In this document: positions 43,939 to 53,837 of the stretch, piece after piece
Layout of the letters: each line of letters starts with the position of its first letter
How positions within the stretch are numbered: the stretch's first letter is position 1
Assembly (NCBI GenBank): GCA_013822125.1
Contig: PNJY01000005.1
Location: forward strand, 1-59,090
Direction: 5' to 3'
Origin: Erythrobacter sp.
GTDB taxonomy: Bacteria; Pseudomonadota; Alphaproteobacteria; Sphingomonadales; Sphingomonadaceae
Length of the DNA stretch: 59,090 bases
Notes under the pieces: model-generated
What the model saw: the letters and a program-made list of their open reading frames with translations, nothing else
What the model was told of the DNA's origin: nothing
The model's database searches: none
Translations under genes and position numbers: made by a program

Positions 43939-44378
43939 TACGCGATCTTCCCGATCTTGCCGCAATGGCGCGCTTTGGCGCGGATATCGCAGACAAGCTG
44001 CGCGAAGGCGATGTGGTCGCACTTTCGGGCGGGCTGGGCGCGGGCAAGACCACGCTTGCCCGCGAGATTCTGGCCGCGCTGGGGCATGATGGCGAGGTTC
44101 CTTCACCCACGTTCACCATCGTCGAAAGCTACACCGCGCCGCCGCTACGGCTGCCGGCCGCCCATGCCGATTTCTACCGGCTCGAAAGCCCGGAGGAAGT
44201 GCACGAACTTGGCCTCGACGATTACCGCGATGGCGGCGCGCTGATCGCCGAATGGCCCGAAAGGGCCGGGGGCTTTGCGCATGAGCCGGGCTGCCTTGCG
44301 ATCAAGCTGGAAATTGCGGATGAGGGGCGGCGCGCGATTGTCGGCCCGGGCAGCGATTGGGTAGAGCGTTGGCCATGA
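43935..44378 (+). CDS. tsaE: tRNA threonylcarbamoyladenosine ATPase TsaE
   Basis: The 147-aa P-loop protein TsaE works with TsaB and TsaD to make t6A in tRNAs. The Walker A motif SGGLGAGKTTLAREI lies at about residues 31-45, followed by PSPTFTIVESY (about residue 57) and a HADFYRL segment. It starts with GTG 43935, overlapping the divL stop by four bases, and ends overlapping amgK in ATGA. The four-base overlaps on both sides show translational coupling along divL-tsaE-amgK-murU. Confidence 0.93.
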   Translation: MIRDLPDLAAMARFGADIADKLREGDVVALSGGLGAGKTTLAREILAALGHDGEVPSPTFTIVESYTAPPLRLPAAHADFYRLESPEEVHELGLDDYRDGGALIAEWPERAGGFAHEPGCLAIKLEIADEGRRAIVGPGSDWVERWP

Positions 44379-45361
44379 GCGATCTGCCCGAAGGAATCGA
44401 CCACTTCATATCTCACGCAGGCTGGGGCGACGCGGCGATCGATCCGATCCCTGGCGATGCCTCATTCCGGCGCTATTTCCGCCTCAGGCGCGATGATACA
44501 AGCGCGATGCTGATGCACGCACCGCCGCCGCACGAAGACCCGGCACCCTTCCTCAATGTTGCGCAGTATCTGGCCGGTCACGGCCTGCGCGCGCCCGGGA
44601 TCATTGCCGCGCAGCCCGATGCGGGGTGGGTTCTGCTCGAGGATTTCGGCGATGCCCGGATGCGCGACTGGCTCGACGAAAATCCGTCAGGCGAACAGGC
44701 TGCATATGAGGGCGCGGTCGATGCGCTGGTGCGCCTGCACGATGCGCCGGCCGGGCCGTTCTCACCCTATGACATGGCCGCATATGCCCGCGAATTCGGG
44801 CTGTTTACCGAGTGGTATTGCCCGGCAAAAGGGCTCGGAGTCGATACAGAGGGATTCGCGCGGGCCTTTGCGGAAACCTTGCAGCCGCTGGTGGCGCGCC
44901 AACGGCCCGGAGTGACGGTGCTGCGCGACTATCATGCGGAAAACATCATGCTGCTGGGCGATCCTCGCCATGGGGCAGAGCAGGGGCTGATCGACTTTCA
45001 GGACGCGCTGGTCGGCCACGCAGCGTATGATCTCGTTTCGTTGCTCCAGGATGCGCGGCGCGATGTTTCGCCCGAGCTTGAGCGGACCATGCTCGATCGT
45101 TACCTTGCCGCGACCGGTGCGGGTGCGGACTTCGAGGCGGACTATGCCGTGCTTGGCGCGCAGCGCAACGCCAAGATCGTCGGCATCTTCACCCGGCTTT
45201 GGAAGCGCGATGGCAAGTCGCGCTATCTCGACCTGATCCCGCGCGTGTGGGCGGCGATGGAGCGCGATCTGGCCCATCCCGCGCTCGAACCGGTGGCGCG
45301 CTGGTTCGATACCAATATCCCGGCTGACATCCGTGCATCGGGCGGCGGCAAACCCGCATGA
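44375..45361 (+). CDS. amgK: Cell-wall amino-sugar kinase AmgK (APH family)
   Basis: A 328-aa aminoglycoside-phosphotransferase-fold kinase. The catalytic loop VLRDYHAENIMLLG (about residue 190) followed by GLIDFQDALVGHAAYDL is typical. Because murU follows with an ATGA overlap, it is AmgK, which phosphorylates MurNAc or GlcNAc at C1 to give the substrate for MurU in peptidoglycan recycling. ATG 44375 overlaps the tsaE stop. In Pseudomonas this pathway bypasses MurA and gives intrinsic fosfomycin resistance. Confidence 0.9.
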   Translation: MSDLPEGIDHFISHAGWGDAAIDPIPGDASFRRYFRLRRDDTSAMLMHAPPPHEDPAPFLNVAQYLAGHGLRAPGIIAAQPDAGWVLLEDFGDARMRDWLDENPSGEQAAYEGAVDALVRLHDAPAGPFSPYDMAAYAREFGLFTEWYCPAKGLGVDTEGFARAFAETLQPLVARQRPGVTVLRDYHAENIMLLGDPRHGAEQGLIDFQDALVGHAAYDLVSLLQDARRDVSPELERTMLDRYLAATGAGADFEADYAVLGAQRNAKIVGIFTRLWKRDGKSRYLDLIPRVWAAMERDLAHPALEPVARWFDTNIPADIRASGGGKPA

Positions 45362-46074
45362 GCGCACTCGCATCCGATACCGCGATGGTGCTCGCGGCGG
45401 GGCTGGGCAAGCGGATGCGCCCGCTGACCACCTTGCAGCCCAAACCGCTGGTTCGGGTCGCGGGCAGGCCGTTGATCGACCACGCACTTGACCGGCTGGT
45501 CGAAGCCGGAATCGAGCATGCCGTCGTCAACGTCCATTACCTCGCCGATCCGCTGGTGGCGCATCTGCGTGGTCGCTCCAGACCACAGATCGCGATCTCG
45601 GACGAATGCGACCGCCTGCTTGAAACGGGCGGCGGCATGGTCAAGGCGCAGCCGCATCTGCCGGACCCCTTCTTCTGCCTCAATTCCGACAATGTATGGC
45701 TCGACGGACCAAGGAACGCATTTGCCGACCTTTCCCGGCACTGGAATCCAGACACGATGGATGCCTTGCTGATGGTGGTCCCGCACGCACGCGCGCACAA
45801 TTTCGATGGGCAGGGCGATTTTCGCATGGACGGTGACGGGCGGCTGACGCGTCGGCTGCCCGGCCGGGTCGCGCCCTTCATTTTCACCGGCATCCAGCTG
45901 GTATCGCACCGCCTGTTGCGCGATCCGCCGCAGGGTCCGTTCGGCACCATGGTGCTGTGGCAGCGCGCAATCGATGAGGGCCGTCTCTACGGCACGTCGT
46001 TTACTGGTGAATGGTTCGAAGTCGGCACCCCGAAGGCCATTCCACCGACCGAGGCGGCGCTGGGTCGTGGCTGA
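45358..46074 (+). CDS. murU: N-acetylmuramate alpha-1-phosphate uridylyltransferase MurU
   Basis: A 238-aa nucleotidyltransferase. The N-terminal VLAAGLGKRMRPLT is the sugar-nucleotide pyrophosphorylase signature; NSDNVWLDG is the metal-binding Asp region (about residue 103), and TGEWFEVGTPKAI is near the C-terminus. With AmgK it converts recycled MurNAc to UDP-MurNAc. Start ATG 45358 overlaps amgK; the end overlaps the addB start. No sign of truncation. Confidence 0.9.
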   Translation: MSALASDTAMVLAAGLGKRMRPLTTLQPKPLVRVAGRPLIDHALDRLVEAGIEHAVVNVHYLADPLVAHLRGRSRPQIAISDECDRLLETGGGMVKAQPHLPDPFFCLNSDNVWLDGPRNAFADLSRHWNPDTMDALLMVVPHARAHNFDGQGDFRMDGDGRLTRRLPGRVAPFIFTGIQLVSHRLLRDPPQGPFGTMVLWQRAIDEGRLYGTSFTGEWFEVGTPKAIPPTEAALGRG

Positions 46075-49066
46075 TCCGGCCCGACCACGAGTATATTCGA
46101 TCGCCGCACATCGCGGATTTGCCGATGCGCTGGTGGCCGGGCTGGTCCCGCGCTATGCCGATGGTGAGTTGGGGCTGGCACGTCTGACGCTGCTGCTGCC
46201 GAGCAGCCGCGCGGCACGCACGGTGAGCGAGGCCTTTATCCGGCATGCGGGGAAAAGCGGGCGGGCGGGCCTGCTGATGCCGCGCATGGCGCTGGTGGGC
46301 GATCTCGATCTCGACGAGACGCTGGGCGCGTTGATCGACCCGCTCGGCGCAAGCGATATCCCGCCTGCGGTCGAGCCGACACGGCGCTGGCTGGAACTCG
46401 CCGAGTTGCTGCGCGCGGAGATCGTCGGTGAGGGCAAGCAATTGCCGCCTGATGCCGCGTTGCTGCGACTGGCGCGCGAAATCGCCGCGACGATGGATCG
46501 CTTGCTGGCTGAACAGGTTGCGCCCGAAGACCTTCTGGGAGATGCCGTGCTTGACCAGATGGGCTCGCTCGCGGGCCATTGGCAGGAAAGCATCCGGCGG
46601 TTTGCGCGGGTTCAGCAGCGCTGGCGTCTGCGGCTCGACGAACGCGGAGAGGTTGACGCGGCCACCCGGCGCAATCTGCTGTTCGAACGCGCTGCGAGGC
46701 AGTGGCGCGATATGCCCCCGGTAACTCCCATCGTTGCTGCGGGGGTGACCAGCGCGGCCCCGGCGCTGGCGCGGTTGCTGCGCGTCATCGCCGACCTGCC
46801 GCAAGGTGCGGTGATCCTACCCGATCTTGACCTCGACATGGGTCAGGCCGCCTGGGACGAGCTTGGGCGCGCCGGACAGGCAGAGGCGCCGGGCGGGGCG
46901 GTGTTCGTGCGCGGTGATGCGGTGACGCATCCGCAATATCACCTCAAGCTGCTGCTGAACCGCATGGGGGTGGCGCGCGGCGAGGTCATGCCGTGGCACC
47001 GGCGCGGCATTTCCGCTGCCGACCCGGCCCGCAGTCATGCCATCTCCTCGCTGTTTCTGCCGCCGCAGGCGAGCCGCGCGTGGATCGGGCTGGATGCGTC
47101 GAAACGGCGCCTATCAGGCGTGCGATTGATCGAAAGTGCGACCAGCGAGGAGGAAGCGCAGGCGATTGCCCTGCTGGTGCGCGAGGCGCTTGAGGAACCA
47201 GAGAAGCGCGTGGCGGTGGTCTCTCCCGATCGCGCGCTGGCACGGCGAGTGGCGCAGCACCTGGCACGCTGGAACATTGCCGCCGATGACAGCGCGGGTC
47301 GACCGCTCAGCCTCACCCCCGCCGGGCGCCTGTTGCTGCAATTGGCCCAGGTGGCTGCGGAGGAGGCCGCGCCGGTCGCGCTGATCGCGGCACTGGCGCA
47401 TCCGCTGGTGCAGCGTGGGGATTCGCGGCGTGCCTGGCTTGAATCGCTGCGCGCATTCGAGCTCAGGCTGCGTGGCCCACGCCCGGCAGGCGGGCTTGCG
47501 CCATTGCGGGAGATTGCCGATCGGGCAGGTGTGCGGCCGTGGTGGGATACGCTCGAGCCGCTGTTGGCGCAGCTGAATTGCGGGGGAGAGCGGATCGCGC
47601 TCGCCGGGGCGCTCGAGCGGCTGATATCTGTGGGCGAGGCGCTGGCCGGGACCGACCTGTGGGCGCGCGAGGACGGCCGTGCGCTCGCCCGCATGATCGA
47701 AGATCTCCGCCTCCATGCCGCAGCAATCGGGCTTTCGATTGCCGAGCGCGAACTGGCAAGCATTCTGCGCGAGGCGATGGATCAGGTGGCCGTGCGCCCG
47801 CCTTGGGGTGGCCATCCGCGCGTCGCGATATACGGCCTGCTCGAATCGCGGATGGCCCGTGCCGATCTGGTCATTTGCGGTGGGCTCAACGAAGGCAGTT
47901 GGCCCGGTGTCGCGGGCAGCGATGCATTGCTCGCACCGGCTGTCCTGCGTGCGCTGGGTGTGCCGGGCGCGGATTTCCGGATCGGGCTCGCCGCGCACGA
48001 TCTTGCCGGTGCAATGGGCGCGCCCGAAGTGGTGCTGACGCGGGCGCGCCGCGACAATGACGGGCCGACCATCCCCTCACGCTTTCTGTCGCGGATCGAG
48101 GCGCTGCTGGGCGATCTGGCGGGCAGCCACCGCGAACGGGCCATCCCCGCGATTGCCCGGCATCTCGACCGGCTGGCCGGACTGACGCGGCCCTATGAAC
48201 GTCCGGCGCCCGATCCCTCTGCCGACCTGCGCGATGTGCCGATCAAGGTCACCGGGCTCGACCGGTTGCTGGGCGATCCGTACCAATTCTACGCCAGCGA
48301 AATCCTGCGGCTCGGCAGGATCGACCAACTCGATGCCGAAGTAACGCCCGCCTGGCAGGGCACGCTGGTGCACCGGATTCTCGAACGCTGGCACAATGCG
48401 TTGGGGAGCGACGCACGCGCCGCGCTGATCCCGATTGCCGTGGAGGTATTGGGCCGCGAAAATCTTCACCCGATGATCGCCGGGCTGTGGAGGCCGCGCC
48501 TGTTTGCCGCGCTCGAATGGATCGAGCGGTCGATCCGTGAACAGCAGGGCCGCGAGGTGATCGGTGCTGAGCGCAAGGGCGAGATGATTTTCGACGGGGT
48601 CAGGATATATGGCCGAGCAGACCGGATCGACCGGCTGGATGACGGCACGCTGGCAATCGTCGATTACAAGACCGGAAAGCCGCCGTCCGCCGCCAGGGTC
48701 GCAGCCGGATACGCGCTTCAGCTCGGTCTGCTCGGTCTTATAGCCCGTTATGGTGCCTTTGAGGGCCTTTCTGGGCCCGTCAGTACCTTTGAGTACTGGT
48801 CGCTGGCCAAGAAAAACGGCGATTTCGGCTATGTCGATGTGCCGATGAAGGTCGGCCGCAAGAAGGCGGGCCTGCTGCCCGAGGAGTTCCTGCCCAAGCA
48901 TGAGGCGTTTCTGAAAGATGCGATCGGCCGCTTCATCAAGGGGTGCGAACCGTTCACCGCGCGGCTCAACCCGGATTACCCCGGATATAACGACTACGAC
49001 CAGCTCATGCGGCTCGACGAATGGCAGATGCGCGCCGGCGCTGAAGACGCGGAGCGCGGAGCATGA
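46067..49066 (+). CDS. addB: AddB subunit of the AddAB double-strand-break repair helicase-nuclease
   Basis: About 999 aa, of the alphaproteobacterial AddB type. The C-terminal nuclease domain shows AIVDYKTGKPPSAA (catalytic Asp and Lys region, about residue 863) and ITGLDRLLGDPYQFYA for the domain start. The helicase-like part is inactive in this family. I start it at GTG 46067 (VADPARPRV), overlapping murU by eight bases; a longer frame opening at 45974 overlaps murU too far. It overlaps addA by four bases (ATGA), so subunits are made together. Function: processing of broken DNA ends for recombination. Confidence 0.93.
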   Translation: MADPARPRVYSIAAHRGFADALVAGLVPRYADGELGLARLTLLLPSSRAARTVSEAFIRHAGKSGRAGLLMPRMALVGDLDLDETLGALIDPLGASDIPPAVEPTRRWLELAELLRAEIVGEGKQLPPDAALLRLAREIAATMDRLLAEQVAPEDLLGDAVLDQMGSLAGHWQESIRRFARVQQRWRLRLDERGEVDAATRRNLLFERAARQWRDMPPVTPIVAAGVTSAAPALARLLRVIADLPQGAVILPDLDLDMGQAAWDELGRAGQAEAPGGAVFVRGDAVTHPQYHLKLLLNRMGVARGEVMPWHRRGISAADPARSHAISSLFLPPQASRAWIGLDASKRRLSGVRLIESATSEEEAQAIALLVREALEEPEKRVAVVSPDRALARRVAQHLARWNIAADDSAGRPLSLTPAGRLLLQLAQVAAEEAAPVALIAALAHPLVQRGDSRRAWLESLRAFELRLRGPRPAGGLAPLREIADRAGVRPWWDTLEPLLAQLNCGGERIALAGALERLISVGEALAGTDLWAREDGRALARMIEDLRLHAAAIGLSIAERELASILREAMDQVAVRPPWGGHPRVAIYGLLESRMARADLVICGGLNEGSWPGVAGSDALLAPAVLRALGVPGADFRIGLAAHDLAGAMGAPEVVLTRARRDNDGPTIPSRFLSRIEALLGDLAGSHRERAIPAIARHLDRLAGLTRPYERPAPDPSADLRDVPIKVTGLDRLLGDPYQFYASEILRLGRIDQLDAEVTPAWQGTLVHRILERWHNALGSDARAALIPIAVEVLGRENLHPMIAGLWRPRLFAALEWIERSIREQQGREVIGAERKGEMIFDGVRIYGRADRIDRLDDGTLAIVDYKTGKPPSAARVAAGYALQLGLLGLIARYGAFEGLSGPVSTFEYWSLAKKNGDFGYVDVPMKVGRKKAGLLPEEFLPKHEAFLKDAIGRFIKGCEPFTARLNPDYPGYNDYDQLMRLDEWQMRAGAEDAERGA

Positions 49067-52000
49067 GCGGCGATGTCCATGAACTGATGGACAATCAGGT
49101 GCGCGCGGCGGATCCGCAGCATAGTGTCTGGCTCTCCGCCTCTGCCGGAACCGGCAAGACTCAGGTGCTTTCGGCGCGGGTGCTGCGGCTGCTCCTTAAC
49201 GGGAATACCGATCCCTCGCAGATACTGTGCCTCACTTTTACCAAGGCCGGGGCCGCCGAAATGGCGCAGCGGATCAACCAGGTATTGGCGCGCTGGGTGC
49301 GGCTCAAGCCGGAAAGGCTGGCGAAGGAACTTGGCCATATCGGCGCCGACATCGGTCCCGAGACGCAGGAGCGTGCGCGCACGCTGTTTGCCAGCGTGCT
49401 CGATTGTCCCGGCGGTGGGCTCAGGATCGACACGATCCATGCCTTCGCGCAGTGGCTGCTGGCGAATTTCCCGAGCGAAGCCGATCTTGTCCCCGGTGCG
49501 CGCCCGATCGAGGATCGTGAGCGCGAAATCCTCGCGCGCAAGGTGCTGGGCGAGATGCTGGAGGAAGCCGAAGGGCACCAGGACCGCCCAGTGCTGGACG
49601 CGGTGGCGCAGTTTACTTGCAGAAAAGACCCTGATGCACTGCGCAAGTGGCTGATGCGCTGCGCCAACGCGCGCGAATTGTGGTTCGGCCCCGGCGCGTG
49701 GCAGCCGCCCTTGCAACCGCGCGTGCTACGCCTGCTCGGGCTCCCCGAAGATACGGACGAAGCGCAACTGGAGCAGATGTGCGATCCGCGCTCTTTCGAT
49801 GATGAGGCGTTGCGCCGCTGTCTTGCGGGGTATCGCAGATGGAAGAGCGCGGCATCGGCCAAGGCAATCCCCGTTATCGAACAATGGCTCGCATCCGGTC
49901 CTGCCGCGCGCGTGGAACAGCTGGAGGCACTGGGAGTGGTGCTGTTCCACAAGAATGGCAATCCCATCCTGCCCAAAGCGGTGGACGACGATTTCGCCGA
50001 TGCTTCGGCGCGCGCCGGAGCGGCCCTGGCGGCGATCGACGAGTTTCGCAGACTGCTCGATCTGGCGGCATTTCTGCTCCCCTCGCTCGACTTGGGCCGC
50101 CGCTTCGCTTTGCGTTGGGATGAAGCCAAGGCGCGCGAGGGCCTGCTCGATTTCGACGATCTTATCCACCGCGCGGCCGATCTGCTGAGGCGCGCGGATA
50201 TGGCCGACTGGATCCGCTACAAGCTCGATAGGCGCTTCGATCATGTGCTGGTGGACGAGGCGCAGGATACCAATGCCGCGCAATGGCAGATCATCGATGC
50301 GCTGATCGACGATTTCTTCGCGGGCGAGGGCGCGCATGGCGACCGTCTGCGCACGATCTTTACCGTGGGCGATTACAAGCAGGCGATCTTCGGCTTTCAG
50401 GGCACCAGCCCCGACAATTTCCACCGCGCCAGGCAGCGTGTGCGCACCGCGATGGAAGCGCTGGCGGGCAATGCTGCGGAAATCCGTCGCAATACGCCGC
50501 AGCGCGAACTGCAGGACCTTGACTTGGGTCGGTCGTATCGCACCGCGCAAAGCGTGCTCACCTTCGTTGACCGGTCAATCGAGGCGGTGGGCTGGCAGGC
50601 CCTGGGGCTCGACCGAGAACCGGCCCAGCACGAAGGGGAGGAGCGGCCGGGGCTGGTGATGCTATGGGCTCCAGTACGCAGTGAGACGGGCACCGATGCG
50701 GATGAGTCGGACGAGGCAAGCGAGCCCGGCGAAGCCGGCGAGGAAGGCTGGCTCTCGCGGCATGACCGCGCCATGGCTGACAAGATCGCCGAGCAGGTCC
50801 ACCGATGGATGACCAGCGAGCCGTTTGTGCTCATCAAGCGTGGTTTGCGCAATGCCCGTCCCGGCGATGTCATGGTGCTGGTGCGCAAGCGCAAGGAACT
50901 CGCCGCGCTGATCGTCGCGCGGTTGCATGCGCGCGGTGTGCCGGTTGCGGGGGTTGACCGGCTGCGGCTGGGCGCGCCGCTGGCGGTCAAGGACCTGATG
51001 GCGGCATTGCGCTTTGCCGCACAGCCGCTCGACGATCTCAATCTCGCCAATCTGCTCGCCTCGCCGTTGGTCGGCTGGAGTCAGGGGGATTTGCTCGCGC
51101 ATGTCCCACGGCCCAAGGAGGTCCGTCTATGGCACCATTTGCGCGGCGGAGAAGATCCGCTGGTAGCGCAGACGGTTGCGCAATTGCGCCAGCTTTTGGC
51201 GCTGGCTGACTTCGAAACGCCGCAGGCCTTGTTGCAGTGGCTGCTGGTGGGGCCATGGCGCGGGCGCGAGAAGCTGGTCGCACGATTGGGGCGCGAGGCC
51301 AACGATCCGATCGACGAACTGGTCAATGCCGCCTTCGACTATGAAGCTGGCGCGGCGCCGAGCCTGGCAGGCTTTATCCAGTGGTTCGATGCCAGCTCGG
51401 GAGAATTGAAGCGCGATCCGGGCGGCGCGTCCGATCAGGTGCGGGTCATGACGGTGCACGGCTCCAAGGGGCTCGAAGCGCCAATCGTCATCCTGGCGGA
51501 CGCAACCGGCAAGCCGGGGCAAGGGGGCGATCTGACGCTGGAGGAAATCAGCGTTACAGACGCTCGCGCGCGAACGGTGCCTCTGCCCGTGTTCACGAAG
51601 GAGGAACGCATCGGGCCGATCGAGAGTGCAGCCGAAGCGTCGAAGATCGCCGAGCTTCAGGAACATTGGCGGCTGCTTTATGTTGCTATGACGCGCGCGG
51701 AAGAGGCGCTGTTCATCGGCGGATCGCTGGGCCCGCGCGAGAAGGAGCCGCACCCGGACAGCTGGTATGCCCGGATCGCACCGGTGTTCGATGGCGAGCC
51801 ATTGCCAGACGATTTGTGGAACGTGCGGTACGAATGGGGCTATCGTGCGCCGCCGGTTGCCGGCGCAGCGCGCGCGCGCGAAGAAAAACCCGACATTCCA
51901 GACTGGGCGCGCGTCCCTGTAGGGCCGGAACCGCGTCCGCCGCGCCCGCTGGCACCGTCGGCTGCGGGCGAGGATCAGTCCGCCGATCCACCGCTTGCGC

Positions 52001-52536
52001 CTGATCTGGCGCGTGTGGCCGCAAGGCGCGGTGTGTTGATCCACCGCCTGCTTGAACGCCTGCCCGAGATTGCGGTGGATGCGCGCGAACAGTTGGCTGG
52101 TGCATGGCTGGCAAGGCAGGCGGCAGAGCTCGACCATGCCGCGCGTGCGGAGATTGTCCAATGCGCGCTGGCGGTGATCGACGATCCCGGATTTGCCGAT
52201 GTTTTCTCACCGTTGGCATTGGCCGAGGTTCCTCTGGCGGCAGTGGTCGGCGGCGAGGTGGTGGCAGGAACGGCGGATCGCCTGCTGGTCGAGGCGGCGC
52301 AGGTGACTGTGGTCGATTTCAAGACCGCCCGCCGCCCGCCCGCAACCCTTGGGGAAATTCCCGAATCGACGCTGCGGCAGATGGCGGCTTACGCGGGCGC
52401 GCTCGAAGCGATCTATCCGGGGCGCACGGTGCGCGCGGCGGTGATCTATACGCAGACGCCGCAGCTCATCGAGATTCCGGCCGAGGTTATCGAGCGGCAC
52501 AAACGCGGCTTGTCGTCCGCACAGGAAAGCTTTTGA
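49063..52536 (+). CDS. addA: AddA helicase-nuclease subunit
   Basis: A 1157-aa UvrD-type helicase with a C-terminal RecB-like nuclease. Walker A is ASAGTGKTQVLSAR (about residue 28), the DEAQDTN motif lies at about residue 399, the SKGLEAPIVILADAT motif at about 804, and the nuclease motif VVDFKTARRPP at about 1086. It forms the AddAB machine with the gene before it, with an ATGA overlap. Length and motif set match other alphaproteobacterial AddA proteins, with no defects seen. Confidence 0.95.
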   Translation: MSGDVHELMDNQVRAADPQHSVWLSASAGTGKTQVLSARVLRLLLNGNTDPSQILCLTFTKAGAAEMAQRINQVLARWVRLKPERLAKELGHIGADIGPETQERARTLFASVLDCPGGGLRIDTIHAFAQWLLANFPSEADLVPGARPIEDREREILARKVLGEMLEEAEGHQDRPVLDAVAQFTCRKDPDALRKWLMRCANARELWFGPGAWQPPLQPRVLRLLGLPEDTDEAQLEQMCDPRSFDDEALRRCLAGYRRWKSAASAKAIPVIEQWLASGPAARVEQLEALGVVLFHKNGNPILPKAVDDDFADASARAGAALAAIDEFRRLLDLAAFLLPSLDLGRRFALRWDEAKAREGLLDFDDLIHRAADLLRRADMADWIRYKLDRRFDHVLVDEAQDTNAAQWQIIDALIDDFFAGEGAHGDRLRTIFTVGDYKQAIFGFQGTSPDNFHRARQRVRTAMEALAGNAAEIRRNTPQRELQDLDLGRSYRTAQSVLTFVDRSIEAVGWQALGLDREPAQHEGEERPGLVMLWAPVRSETGTDADESDEASEPGEAGEEGWLSRHDRAMADKIAEQVHRWMTSEPFVLIKRGLRNARPGDVMVLVRKRKELAALIVARLHARGVPVAGVDRLRLGAPLAVKDLMAALRFAAQPLDDLNLANLLASPLVGWSQGDLLAHVPRPKEVRLWHHLRGGEDPLVAQTVAQLRQLLALADFETPQALLQWLLVGPWRGREKLVARLGREANDPIDELVNAAFDYEAGAAPSLAGFIQWFDASSGELKRDPGGASDQVRVMTVHGSKGLEAPIVILADATGKPGQGGDLTLEEISVTDARARTVPLPVFTKEERIGPIESAAEASKIAELQEHWRLLYVAMTRAEEALFIGGSLGPREKEPHPDSWYARIAPVFDGEPLPDDLWNVRYEWGYRAPPVAGAARAREEKPDIPDWARVPVGPEPRPPRPLAPSAAGEDQSADPPLAPDLARVAARRGVLIHRLLERLPEIAVDAREQLAGAWLARQAAELDHAARAEIVQCALAVIDDPGFADVFSPLALAEVPLAAVVGGEVVAGTADRLLVEAAQVTVVDFKTARRPPATLGEIPESTLRQMAAYAGALEAIYPGRTVRAAVIYTQTPQLIEIPAEVIERHKRGLSSAQESF

Positions 52537-52602
52537 ACGCAGGATATTGCGTGACGCCACGCGATACCTAGCTATGGTTGAACACGATGCAGGAGTAGTT
52601 CG

Positions 52603-52923
52603 ATGGCGACAGTCAAGGTAACCGATGCCAGCTTCAAGGCCGATGTGCTCGAAGCCGGCAAGCCCGTTCTGGTCGATTTCTGGGCCGATTGGTGCGGCCC
52701 GTGCAAGATGATCGGCCCTTCGCTGGAAGAAATCAGCGATGAACTGGCCGACCGTGTCACCATCGCCAAGATGGACATCATGGAGAATACCGGCGTGCCC
52801 GGCCAGATCGGGGTTCAGTCGATCCCGCTGATGGTGCTGTTCAAGGATGGCAAGCCGGTGGCGCAGAAGCTCGGCGCTGCACCCAAGAGCCAGCTGAAGG
52901 CCTGGTTGGAAAGCGAGCTTTAA
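52603..52923 (+). CDS. trxA: Thioredoxin
   Basis: A 106-aa thioredoxin with the active site ADWCGPCKM (about residues 29-37) and the cis-Pro segment QSIPLMVLFKDGKPV. It reduces protein disulfides in the cytoplasm, including peroxiredoxins and ribonucleotide reductase. ATG 52603 is 66 bases after the addA stop; a GGAG-like site (AGGAG) precedes it. The gene is followed by a strong hairpin region at 52933-53034. Confidence 0.96.
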   Translation: MATVKVTDASFKADVLEAGKPVLVDFWADWCGPCKMIGPSLEEISDELADRVTIAKMDIMENTGVPGQIGVQSIPLMVLFKDGKPVAQKLGAAPKSQLKAWLESEL

Positions 52924-52932
52924 TCGCTTTCT

Positions 52933-53034
52933 CCCCTCCTTTTCAAAGGAGGGGATCGAGGGGTGGTTGTGCGACCGCAAGTGCGCATCAGGACTATGCA
53001 CCACCCCCAACCCCCTCCTCACAAGTGGAGGGGG
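52933..53034. repeat. Composite inverted-repeat element between trxA and the phosphatase gene
   Basis: Two strong hairpins, CCCCTCCTTT/AAAGGAGGGG (52933-52954) and CCCCCTCC/GGAGGGGG (53011-53034), sit inside a looser pair of arms (GGGGTGGTTGTGC against GCACCACCCC-type sequence). The whole 100-base element ends two bases before the phosphatase stop and begins 10 bases after the trxA stop. It looks like a dispersed REP-like intergenic repeat that also serves as a two-way terminator. Confidence 0.65.
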
Positions 53035-53036
53035 CT

Positions 53037-53837
53037 TCAGGAAAGCGTGGCGAGGCGTTCTGCCAGATCGTCCCACAAGGCTGGGCTGGCCGCGCCGATG
53101 AGGCCGGGCTGGTCCCATTCATCGACGCGATATGGGCGGCCATCGCCCCGCGCGATCTCTCCGCCAGCTTCATTGAGCCACAGCGTGCCTGCAGCGTGGT
53201 CCCACGCGAGCGTGCGTTCGAAGAACGAGACGTCATTCTCGCCCAGTGCCAGGCGCGGATATTGCTCGGCGGCGCAGCGCGGGGTGTCGACCAGAGAATA
53301 ATGCGGGGCGATGTGCCTCTTCATTGCTTTTCGGCGCGCTTCATCAAGAAAGATAACCGAAATCGCCGCGACCGGCGGTTGTTGGCCGGTGGTTCGCGCA
53401 CGAATACGCTCGCCATCGACGAAAGCGCCCGCGCCGCGGTGTGCGAGGCAAAATCGGCCGGTCAGGCAATCATAGATCCAGCCCGACTGGCACAGCCCCC
53501 CTTCGGCTCGGGCAATCAGGATTCCGAACGGCGGCTGGCCTTGCGCGAAGTTGTGCGTGCCGTCGATCGGATCGATTATCCAGCAGTCGCCTGCCAGCCG
53601 ATCGAGCAGCGCCGGATCGGCATGCGCGGCCTCTTCGCCGACGATGGCCAGCGAGGGATCGATCGCCGCCAGCCCTTCGGCGAGCATCGCTTCAGCCTCG
53701 CGGTCAGCAACCGTGACCAGATCGTCGGCCGCCTTTTCGATGATCTCTCCGGCAGCGAGATTGCGATATCGCGGCAGGATCAGATCCCGCGTTGCGTCCT
53801 GCATGAGCTTCTTGATCGCCAGGTCCAGTGCATTCAC
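53037..53837 (-). CDS. Inositol-monophosphatase-family phosphatase (HisN-like)
   Basis: A 266-aa IMPase-fold phosphatase with the metal-site motifs GEE (about residue 67), IDPIDGTHNFAQG (about residue 87) and WDHAAGTLWLNEAGG (about residue 213). It may be histidinol-phosphatase HisN or an inositol/3',5'-nucleotide phosphatase; the sequence alone does not decide. GTG 53837 overlaps the argJ stop by four bases (GTGA), so the two are coupled. Neighbouring argJ hints at amino-acid metabolism, which slightly favours HisN. Confidence 0.88.
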   Translation of the reverse strand: MNALDLAIKKLMQDATRDLILPRYRNLAAGEIIEKAADDLVTVADREAEAMLAEGLAAIDPSLAIVGEEAAHADPALLDRLAGDCWIIDPIDGTHNFAQGQPPFGILIARAEGGLCQSGWIYDCLTGRFCLAHRGAGAFVDGERIRARTTGQQPPVAAISVIFLDEARRKAMKRHIAPHYSLVDTPRCAAEQYPRLALGENDVSFFERTLAWDHAAGTLWLNEAGGEIARGDGRPYRVDEWDQPGLIGAASPALWDDLAERLATLS

